6,331 nucleotides of DNA. It comes from Myxococcales bacterium (lineage in GTDB: Bacteria > Myxococcota_A > Polyangia > Polyangiales > Polyangiaceae). The notes beneath the pieces are model-generated. The model ran no database searches. It saw nothing but the letters and a program-made list of their open reading frames with translations, and had not been told where the DNA came from. Positions 1 through 5,768 of this stretch are shown one piece after another; within the stretch, counting starts at the first letter, position 1, and each line of letters opens with the position of its first letter. The translations under genes were made by a program, and so were the position numbers. The stretch covers positions 1 to 6,331 of the forward strand of contig JAAFHJ010000298.1 of the NCBI GenBank assembly GCA_013298325.1, read 5' to 3'.

Positions 1-654
1 GACGGTGAGGGTGCCGAGTGTCAACTTCGGCAACGCGGGAATGAATGCGTTACAATCAGGCTTTGTCTTGCCGTCTCCAATCGCCATATTCCGAATTTCA
101 AGCGCCACTGTTCCGTTACCCTTCGACGCCTTCCCTTGAGGAAAACGGAAGGAAATCGTTCCAAAGACATTTCCTTTGAGCGGAACTCCACAAACCGCCT
201 GCTTGAGCGGGTCCAGTGCGCCGGCATCCACACCGTCAAAGGTCAATTCGACAGTTCGTTCAGAACCGTGATCGCCGAATTTCCCCTCCACGGTCCCGCC
301 CATCGTGTCCAGTTCGAAGGAGATATCCTTATTGAAGATCAGCAATGGCAGGAGCTGTAGCCGGGCACGAGCTTCATCGATTGCGATCACCCCCGGCCCC
401 TTTCCGGACGAGCCGTTCGCGGCGAGGAGACGCACCCCCGATGCGCGAACTCCGCTCAAGCGCCAGCCCTCAAGCTCGTCGATTTGAAGCTCTTGACGGG
501 CAGAGGTATTCTTCTGACTCGCGTTGAACTGACCGACGATGCGATCTCTAAGCTTCTCGTAAGGGAACGTGAGAAGAAAGAATACGAAGGTGAGAACGAC
601 GAAGCCGAAGACGGCTCCGACGACCTTCGCGGAAGAACGAACACGCTCGTTCAT
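1..654 (-). CDS. gspN: Type II secretion system protein GspN, 3' end missing (runs off left edge)
   Basis: An open frame starts at the ATG at 652-654 and stays open for 218 codons to the window edge, so the C-terminus is missing. The N-terminus (MNERVRSSAK) is short and basic. One membrane segment follows at about residues 11-30, then FPYEKLRDRIV, a juxtamembrane motif I recall from delta-proteobacterial GspN proteins. The rest looks extracytoplasmic and rich in beta strands, with the pattern LPKLTLGTLTV at residues 208-218. Two cysteines lie at 155 and 201. GspN is an accessory T2SS inner-membrane protein absent from many systems; its exact role is unsettled. The start overlaps the gspM stop as ATGA, and AAGGGG lies 5 nt upstream. 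The family call rests on position after gspM, topology and motif resemblance. An AsmA-like protein of another name is the main alternative. Confidence 0.82.
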   Translation of the reverse strand, partial: MNERVRSSAKVVGAVFGFVVLTFVFFLLTFPYEKLRDRIVGQFNASQKNTSARQELQIDELEGWRLSGVRASGVRLLAANGSSGKGPGVIAIDEARARLQLLPLLIFNKDISFELDTMGGTVEGKFGDHGSERTVELTFDGVDAGALDPLKQAVCGVPLKGNVFGTISFRFPQGKASKGNGTVALEIRNMAIGDGKTKPDCNAFIPALPKLTLGTLTV

Positions 655-1238
655 TTCGTCCCCTTGAGGTCTTTCGAATCCTTCGTGTCCTTGACGTCCT
701 TCTTCACTTCCGGCTCTTTTCGGTCGTACGCGGAGATACCAAGCTCAAGGTCGTAGGAATCGTTTTCGCCAGCACGTTTGCGAAGGAGGAGCCGATTGAT
801 CGTCACGGGATGCCCGCTGGATTCAATGGCTTCCGTGAAACGAGCGATCGGAAGAAGTGAGGTCTTCTTGACATGAACGACCGTGGAACGTTCAGTGTAT
901 AGCCCGCCCGCCGGAACGTCGGCCCGAGGTTGCGAATCGGTGAGGTCGAGCTTCTTCTCTTTCGCCAACCGCTCCAAAAAGCTCCCAAGTTCCGGAGCCT
1001 TATTCGCGTAGCGGGAGGCCATCGCGTCCTTCTTCGAGCGATACTCAGCAATCTTTCCGCGGGACGACTGCACCTGGTCCAACGAAGCGCGAATTTCTTG
1101 GTTCGTTGCCGATCTTGACCAGGCCCAAACCTGCAATAGGAGCGGAAAACCGAGCAGTAGAAGACCCGTGGAGACAAGCGCTCCGGTCACTGCTTTGCGG
1201 TTCTCAGAGACCCGAGCGAGTGAATCCCAGATCGTCAT
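651..1238 (-). CDS. gspM: Type II secretion system inner-membrane protein GspM
   Basis: This 195-residue bitopic protein is the expected GspM partner of GspL. Residues 1-16 are cytoplasmic, and 17-39 form one membrane helix rich in Leu (TGLLLLGFPLLLQVW). Residues about 43-78 are charged and helical, probably a coiled coil. Residues about 80-175 fit the small alpha/beta (ferredoxin-like) periplasmic domain of GspM/PilO proteins. In known systems GspM binds and stabilises GspL in the inner-membrane platform. The last 16 residues are a Lys/Asp tail of KDx triplets, unusual for the family. The ATG at 1236-1238 overlaps the gspL stop (ATGA) and has a strong AAGGAG 8 nt upstream. Sequence identity across this family is low, so the call depends on length, topology and position between gspL and gspN. 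PilO-like is the structural alternative name. Confidence 0.85.
   Translation of the reverse strand: MTIWDSLARVSENRKAVTGALVSTGLLLLGFPLLLQVWAWSRSATNQEIRASLDQVQSSRGKIAEYRSKKDAMASRYANKAPELGSFLERLAKEKKLDLTDSQPRADVPAGGLYTERSTVVHVKKTSLLPIARFTEAIESSGHPVTINRLLLRKRAGENDSYDLELGISAYDRKEPEVKKDVKDTKDSKDLKGTK
654..701 (-). repeat. KDx triplet repeat encoding the GspM C-terminal tail
   Basis: Residues 180-195 of GspM read KDV-KDT-KDS-KDL-KGT-K, five consecutive Lys-Asp/Gly-x triplets. The underlying 9-bp units are similar but not identical at the DNA level. By membrane topology the tail should be in the periplasm. Confidence 0.75.
660..665 (-). promoter_or_regulatory. Ribosome-binding site of gspN, inside the gspM tail
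   Basis: The minus strand reads AAGGGG, 5 nt before the gspN ATG. It is formed by the Lys-Gly codons of the last residues of GspM (LKGTK). It supports the start at 654, which is just before the membrane segment. Confidence 0.7.
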
Positions 1239-2818
1239 TTCTCGCTCTCCTTGCCCGAATCCTTTGCAGGCTCTTTGGCGGTATCGACCTTCTTCTTGGC
1301 ATCCTTTTTTGCATCCTCAGGACAGCGAAGTTCGAATTCCATAACGTACTTCTGTCGATCTTGCCCGACGACCTGATTGGTGCCGGTGACCTTCACGTTC
1401 TGAAAGCACGGCTCCGCATCGGCAAGGTTCTTCGCAATAGATTGCGCGTCACTAACCGTCGGTACCATCCCACTTAATCGAACATGTCCCTTCGCGAGGT
1501 CGACCGATTCAATGTCGTGTTTCACGGAACTCGGGACGACCTCTGCGAAGCGGACGAGGACGTCAAAGCCGTCGATATGTGGGAGGGGGTCTGTGTCGCC
1601 GGCGCCGGTCTGCTTACCAAGGAGTTCGGTAACGCGATCCGGGCTCGTCGTCTCCTCACCGAGGACGTCTTTTGACACGGTCCCAAGCGCCGCCTCAAGG
1701 GCGTCACGTTCCTTGTAGGTTGCAAGCAACTGGACCGTCGACGAGAGGAGGAATGCAAGGCCGAGGATGCCAACGAGTCCGCTGAGCACTGGCAACCGCT
1801 CGGAAAGCCAACCAAAGCCACGCTCGAAGGCCAGCGAGCCGCGTCGAAGGTCGAGATCGACCGGCTTGTTCGCGAGCGAAAGGGCGGAGCCGATCGCTTT
1901 CGCAAATACAGGGAACTGGGAGCGCTGTTCGACGGTGACGGTCGGCGCAACGTCGAGCGCAAGCTCCGGGAGCGGTGTGACGGGAATCTCGAGTTCACGT
2001 GCGAGGAAGCTCTCAGCGCCCGCCACAAACACTCCACCACCCGCAAGGAACATGCGCACGGGCGCCGTCCCCCCCTGTGCGCGAAACGCCGAAAGCGAGG
2101 TACGGAGCTCACGCGCAAGCCGCGACGCGCTTTGCGGAAGGCCCTTGGTACCGCAATCGATGCTCCTGGAAAAGGCGAGCTCATTCCCCTGAAAAATAAG
2201 GAGCTCACTCCCGGCACCGCCCAAATCGAGGATCGCCACGACCTCGTTGGTCCGCGGGCTTGCGGCGACGATGTTCGCCAAGGGGAACGCGCCGACAGAC
2301 ACGCGCTCAGGCTCTTGCGTCGTCGCATCGCGCACGGCGGCAATGCGCGCAGCGATGAGGGCGCGCGGCGCGACCGCCACGAGCATGGCGAGTTCATCCG
2401 CGCCATCACCGGGTAGGCGGCCAGCCTGGAGAATCCGGTAGTCCCATACACATTCGTCGAGGTCAAAGGGGACCTGCGACTCAAGCTCAAACGGGAGAAC
2501 TTCCGAAATCTGCTTCTGAACGCTGAGCGGAAGCTTCATTCGGCGCGTCGCGACCTTCGTCCCCGGAACGGCAACGGCCAAGCCGTCCGCCTTCCCAAGC
2601 TTCCCCCCAGAAGCATCCGAAACCGCTGCGATAAGCGCAATCTTCTGGGCCTCTTGGAGATCTCTCGGGCCGTCAACCGCGCCATCAGCACCGAGCGGCA
2701 CGATCGCGGGAAGGGCCACGGAAACAAGCTTTTCAAGCGTTGTTTTCCGGTAGGCGACACGCAAAGCAGCCACTTTGACTGCATGCGCTCCAATGTCGAT
2801 ACCAAGATAGAGGGGCAT
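1235..2818 (-). CDS. gspL: Type II secretion system protein GspL with PilM-type actin-like domain
   Basis: A 527-residue protein that anchors the secretion ATPase GspE to the inner membrane. Residues 1 to about 325 are a PilM/FtsA-like actin fold. Visible motifs are LGIDIGAHAVKV (5-16, phosphate-1), ILDLGGAGSELLIF (196-209, phosphate-2) and FLAGGGVFVAGAESF (257-271, adenosine). LPFELESQVPFDLDE (108-122) is typical of the PilM/GspL cytoplasmic domain. One membrane helix spans about 343-365. The periplasmic part, about 415-500, fits the ferredoxin-like domain of GspL/PilN and contains Cys471 and Cys499. Residues 501-527 are a Lys/Glu/Asp-rich tail. Automated annotation might call this PilM, but the fused membrane helix and periplasmic domain, plus its place between gspK and gspM, favour GspL. 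The start lies 3 nt after the gspK stop, with only a weak GAGTGA-like ribosome site. Confidence 0.9.
   Translation of the reverse strand: MPLYLGIDIGAHAVKVAALRVAYRKTTLEKLVSVALPAIVPLGADGAVDGPRDLQEAQKIALIAAVSDASGGKLGKADGLAVAVPGTKVATRRMKLPLSVQKQISEVLPFELESQVPFDLDECVWDYRILQAGRLPGDGADELAMLVAVAPRALIAARIAAVRDATTQEPERVSVGAFPLANIVAASPRTNEVVAILDLGGAGSELLIFQGNELAFSRSIDCGTKGLPQSASRLARELRTSLSAFRAQGGTAPVRMFLAGGGVFVAGAESFLARELEIPVTPLPELALDVAPTVTVEQRSQFPVFAKAIGSALSLANKPVDLDLRRGSLAFERGFGWLSERLPVLSGLVGILGLAFLLSSTVQLLATYKERDALEAALGTVSKDVLGEETTSPDRVTELLGKQTGAGDTDPLPHIDGFDVLVRFAEVVPSSVKHDIESVDLAKGHVRLSGMVPTVSDAQSIAKNLADAEPCFQNVKVTGTNQVVGQDRQKYVMEFELRCPEDAKKDAKKKVDTAKEPAKDSGKESEK
1247..1252 (-). promoter_or_regulatory. 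Ribosome-binding site of gspM, inside the gspL tail
   Basis: The minus strand reads AAGGAG, 8 nt before the gspM ATG. It is formed by the Lys-Glu codons of the final GKESEK residues of GspL. It is the clearest Shine-Dalgarno sequence in the window and supports the chosen gspM start. Confidence 0.8.
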
Positions 2819-2821
2819 GAT

Positions 2822-4282
2822 TCACTCAACGCGAAAATGGACGGTTTGGCCGCCGGTGGCAGGGCGAACGGCGGCAGCGAACCCGTCAGTCGTGAGACCG
2901 GCGGTCGTACCACTCGGAGCGGTCGTCGGAGAAGTCCCCGACGTAGGAACCGTACCGGGAACCCCCGACCCCGTCGTGGCGCCGAGGGCAGGTGCGGCAC
3001 GGAAGTCGACGACGGTGTGGACCTTCACGCGGGTCTCCCGGCGATAGCCCTTCTTCACGCCGACCGCGTAAATCGAGAACATTTTGCTCTCGGTGGTGAT
3101 GGTCTTCGCAAACTCGGTTTCCGATTGAAATTTCACCGGCTTCATCCCGAGGGCGGCGAAAAGAGGCCCGATTTGCCCCTTTCCGGTCATCATCTGAACG
3201 AAGTCGTTGGGACCGCCGAAGATCGGTGCGCCCATGCTCACGCCGCGCGCCATCGTGATTCCCATCAGAAACATCTGCGTTTGCGCGGGGTCGGTACAAA
3301 TCTCCGCAGTCGGCGCACCGGAACAGACGAGCGCAAGCAATGTTGCCGCATTCGCTGTGTTTACGTTGACCGCCCCCTGCCCCCACACCGTCATCACGCG
3401 CTTTCGAGGGTCGAGCGGTTCCGGATCGACGAACGTCGCCCAGAAATCTTGCGAAACCCCGCGAACCATATGAAGCTCTTCGAGACTGTCGAACGGGGCA
3501 TTCTTCCGTTTGTACGGTTTGAGCAGCGACGCATAAAACGCATCTTCGGTGCCGCTATTCGCGCCCCCCGTTGAGGAGACGTCGCAGCTATAGCCGTTCT
3601 CGTCGTTGTCGGCCCAATCGATCATCGCCTGACAGATCGTAAGTCGATCGTGGATGCTTCCCGAGGGATCACGCGCCTCAAAGAGCGGATTGTACTGGGC
3701 GCCGACCATCGTACCCATCAATTGACGCGCGAGACGGATATGCGCGATTTCATTCGCCGCGCCAAGATTTACGTTAATCTTTGAGTCTTCGTCGACGACC
3801 GAGATCTCGAAGTGCCCTTTTTCAAGACCGAGGTTCTTCCCCTCCCCGTCGGGAGTCTTGAAGGTGGAAGAAAAATCGGCCGATTCTTCCTTGCCATTGA
3901 ACGCGCCAAGGAAACGGTCGGTAAACTCCCACACCGGAAGCTGCGGCGGCTTGCGCTTAAGCATCATAAACAGCGGGAGAATGGCATTCCGTATCGTCGG
4001 CTCTGAAGCGATGAGTAGCCGTGAAAGATTGATTGCCGAGCGGGCGTGAAATTCTGCCTCGACAGCGTCCCGGGCCGCCGTCGCAGCTGCGACCTCCGAC
4101 GAGGTCTCCTCTTGAAACTCCGCCAACATGATGGTGAGAACGACAATCGCCGAAGTGACCATGAAGAGCGCGACCCCGCCCTGCGTTCGCCGCCGCGCGG
4201 CCATGCGAAGGGCGCGCGAGGAACGGCCGGCACCGGACAGCGTTGTCGGGTCTGTTGTCGGGTCTGTCGTCGGGGCACTCAT
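2822..4282 (-). CDS. gspK: Type II secretion system minor pseudopilin GspK
   Basis: A 486-residue minor pseudopilin, long as usual for GspK, forming the pseudopilus tip with GspI and GspJ. The leader is about 36 residues and ends in RRRTQGG. Prepilin peptidase probably cuts before V37, giving mature VALFMVTSAIVVLTIM. Mature position 5 is Met, not Glu, as expected for GspK. Diagnostic stretches are DEDSKINVN (164-172), IDWADNDENGY (221-231), DSLEELHMVRGV (265-276) and GAVNVNTANAATLLAL (303-318); the last belongs to the helical domain that interrupts the pilin fold. Cys pairs 217/233 and 320/329 could form disulfides. Residues about 431-478 are a Gly/Thr/Pro-rich insert before the last strand (TVHFRVE). 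The start at 4280-4282 overlaps the gspJ stop (ATGA). An internal Met27 at 4202-4204 has no ribosome site. Confidence 0.95.
   Translation of the reverse strand: MSAPTTDPTTDPTTLSGAGRSSRALRMAARRRTQGGVALFMVTSAIVVLTIMLAEFQEETSSEVAAATAARDAVEAEFHARSAINLSRLLIASEPTIRNAILPLFMMLKRKPPQLPVWEFTDRFLGAFNGKEESADFSSTFKTPDGEGKNLGLEKGHFEISVVDEDSKINVNLGAANEIAHIRLARQLMGTMVGAQYNPLFEARDPSGSIHDRLTICQAMIDWADNDENGYSCDVSSTGGANSGTEDAFYASLLKPYKRKNAPFDSLEELHMVRGVSQDFWATFVDPEPLDPRKRVMTVWGQGAVNVNTANAATLLALVCSGAPTAEICTDPAQTQMFLMGITMARGVSMGAPIFGGPNDFVQMMTGKGQIGPLFAALGMKPVKFQSETEFAKTITTESKMFSIYAVGVKKGYRRETRVKVHTVVDFRAAPALGATTGSGVPGTVPTSGTSPTTAPSGTTAGLTTDGFAAAVRPATGGQTVHFRVE
4242..4277 (-). repeat. 12-bp tandem repeat in the gspK leader
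   Basis: On the plus strand, GTTGTCGGGTCT occurs twice in exact tandem (4242-4253 and 4254-4265), followed by a degenerate third copy, GTCGTCGGGGCA (4266-4277). The unit is four codons, so copy changes keep the frame. It encodes the TTDPTTDPTT stretch in the cytoplasmic leader of GspK, which prepilin peptidase should remove. Confidence 0.85.
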
Positions 4283-4989
4283 CGCGCATTCCCGAAGGTA
4301 AGCGGCTCACGCATCGGGAGGACCAATTTCGTTTCAAATTTGAGGGGATCGGCGTCTTTCGCGTTCTTCAGCGTTAGTTTGATTGAAACCTCCAGCGGAA
4401 GACGATTTGGCTGCCCAGAAATCTGGGTGGTATCCCAACGATCCGTCCAGAGGCCGGTGAGCGGGTCGAGGTACCGAAGCTCAAAGCTCTCGATATCTTC
4501 GGCAAGAACAGCGGTCGTGCCGCCCCGACGGGGCTCCAAATCTATCGGCGTCTGTTCACGCCGAATCAAATCCTTCTTCCCCTCGACGGCGGGATCGTCC
4601 ACCACCGCATACCCCACCTCAGCCTGGTCCGATTCCTTCGCATCGCGGTCGAGACGACGATGGGCAAACGAAGCAAAATCGACACGATCAAACTGGGTAG
4701 AATCCTCCCCGACAAACGCCGTAATACGCGTCTGTTGAGAGACGACAAGCGGCTGGTGACCGGTCAAGAACGCGGAAGAAAACTCGCGAACCATACGGGC
4801 GATCGCTTGGCGCCCCTGGCGAGCGCGATCGGCACGTAACGCCTCGCCCCGCCGGCCGCGAGCGAGGGAATCGAAGGCGCCGTAGATGAGAAGCGCCATC
4901 ATGGCCACGATCGCTACGGAAACGATGACCTCGAGGAGCGTCATCGCACGCAAGCCACGACGTTGGGGCGACCGAACGGAGGAAGTCAT
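4279..4989 (-). CDS. gspJ: Type II secretion system minor pseudopilin GspJ
   Basis: A 236-residue prepilin-like protein, close to the usual GspJ length. The basic leader MTSSVRSPQRRGLRA is followed by MTLLEVIVSVAIVAM, the class III (type IV pilin) signal, with Glu20 at mature position +5 if cleavage falls after Ala15. The membrane helix spans about 18-38. The C-terminal beta domain carries ESFELRYLDPLTGLWTDRWD (167-186), the Trp-containing region typical of GspJ, and ends in strands around LPLEVSIKLTLKN and FETKLVLPM. In known systems GspJ joins GspI and GspK in the tip complex that primes pseudopilus assembly. It overlaps gspI upstream and gspK downstream, both as ATGA. A G6 run at 4993-4998 may serve as its ribosome site. 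The oddity is Ala instead of Gly at -1. Confidence 0.93.
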   Translation of the reverse strand: MTSSVRSPQRRGLRAMTLLEVIVSVAIVAMMALLIYGAFDSLARGRRGEALRADRARQGRQAIARMVREFSSAFLTGHQPLVVSQQTRITAFVGEDSTQFDRVDFASFAHRRLDRDAKESDQAEVGYAVVDDPAVEGKKDLIRREQTPIDLEPRRGGTTAVLAEDIESFELRYLDPLTGLWTDRWDTTQISGQPNRLPLEVSIKLTLKNAKDADPLKFETKLVLPMREPLTFGNAR

Positions 4990-5768
4990 CGTCCCCCCAG
5001 CGGGCTCGGTGTGATCCCGTTGAGAGGGCTCGCGTTCGTCCCCCCGGTGCCAGTCGCCGCGCCATTTGCGCCAGGAAAGCCAGGGAGACCGCCGTCAGGA
5101 TCGAGGGCCCCCGCGGCCAATCCGGCGCGCTGTGGGTTCGTCACGAACTGGGTAAGCTCAAATTCGCGAGCAAGCGCCCCTTCCTTCCAGCGGACTGTAA
5201 CCGTCACACGTCGAATACTCGCCTCAAACACCGGCTTCAAACCGGGATAAACGAGGCCGAAGACCATATCGAGCATGCCGGTCATTCCGGCGCCCCCCTG
5301 CTGCCCCTGAAGTGCAGCGCCAAGCCCAGCGATGCCTGCGTCGGGATTCAAATCGAGGGGGCCAGAGCCGATGCCCGGAGCGCCCCCATCGCCGCCAAAA
5401 AGCGGTCCGCTTAGGTTCAGGCTGCCACCATCGGGGGACGACAGCGGTGGGTTCGGGAGCTCAACGCGGAGCACCTTCCAATCACAGGTGAAATCATCGC
5501 GGTCGGTGCCGTCGCAGCAGGGCCGCCCCTCTTCGTTCACGTCGGTCTCCGAATACCCGCGTTTGAGCAGGTCCTCTTCGACCTCCGTCATTTTGCAGCG
5601 GCCAAGCGCCGTCGCGATCGCGGTGTGGCGCCCGGTCCGATTCGACGCGGCGAGTCCCCCCTGGGCCGAGAGAATGACCGTCAGCGCGAGGCCGAGGATC
5701 GCAATTGCGATCATGACTTCAAGCAGCGAAAACGCTGCCTGCCCGACTCGGCGTCTCGTCGCGGACAT
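4986..5768 (-). CDS. gspI: Type II secretion system minor pseudopilin GspI, enlarged
   Basis: The leader MSATRRRVGQAA is followed by FSLLEVMIAIAILGLALTVI, a clear prepilin signal and helix with Glu17 at mature +5 if cleavage follows Ala12. GspI is the central partner of the GspI-J-K tip. The pilin core can be followed through ATALGRCKMTEVEEDL (53-68), the Cys-rich PCCDGTDRDDFTCDWKVLRV (83-102) and RRVTVTVRWKEG (186-197). At 260 residues it is about twice the usual GspI length (roughly 120-130). The excess lies in a Gly/Pro/Leu-rich insert at about 105-165 and a Gly/Pro/Asn-rich tail at about 214-260. Neither breaks the frame, so this reads as a functional gene. The start shares one base with the gspH stop (TGATG), and a G6 run sits 6 nt upstream. 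Confidence 0.92.
   Translation of the reverse strand: MSATRRRVGQAAFSLLEVMIAIAILGLALTVILSAQGGLAASNRTGRHTAIATALGRCKMTEVEEDLLKRGYSETDVNEEGRPCCDGTDRDDFTCDWKVLRVELPNPPLSSPDGGSLNLSGPLFGGDGGAPGIGSGPLDLNPDAGIAGLGAALQGQQGGAGMTGMLDMVFGLVYPGLKPVFEASIRRVTVTVRWKEGALAREFELTQFVTNPQRAGLAAGALDPDGGLPGFPGANGAATGTGGTNASPLNGITPSPLGGR
4993..4998 (-). promoter_or_regulatory. Possible G-rich ribosome-binding site of gspJ, inside the gspI end
   Basis: A run of six G on the minus strand ends 3 nt before the gspJ ATG, formed by the Leu-Gly-Gly codons at the end of GspI. Spacing is short. The ATGA overlap may matter more for translation of gspJ. Confidence 0.4.

Noticed and set aside
1522..2490. A 322-codon minus-strand open frame inside gspL
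   Set aside because: It is out of frame with gspL, extremely Ser/Arg-rich and has no motif, while the gspL frame has clear PilM/GspL motifs throughout.
1235..2818. Calling this gene pilM of a type IV pilus
   Set aside because: PilM is a soluble protein of about 350 residues. This one has a membrane helix, a periplasmic domain, and lies between gspK and gspM.
2654..3574. A 306-codon plus-strand open frame antisense to gspL and gspK
   Set aside because: It spans the gspK/gspL junction, has Arg/His/Gly-rich sequence without recognisable domains, and lies opposite two well-supported genes. Long antisense frames are expected in GC-rich coding DNA.
2822..4204. A gspK start at the internal ATG at 4202-4204 (Met27), giving a short leader MAARRRTQGG
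   Set aside because: It would give a more typical leader length, but no ribosome site precedes it, and the upstream ATG overlaps the gspJ stop like the other junctions. It stays a possible alternative.
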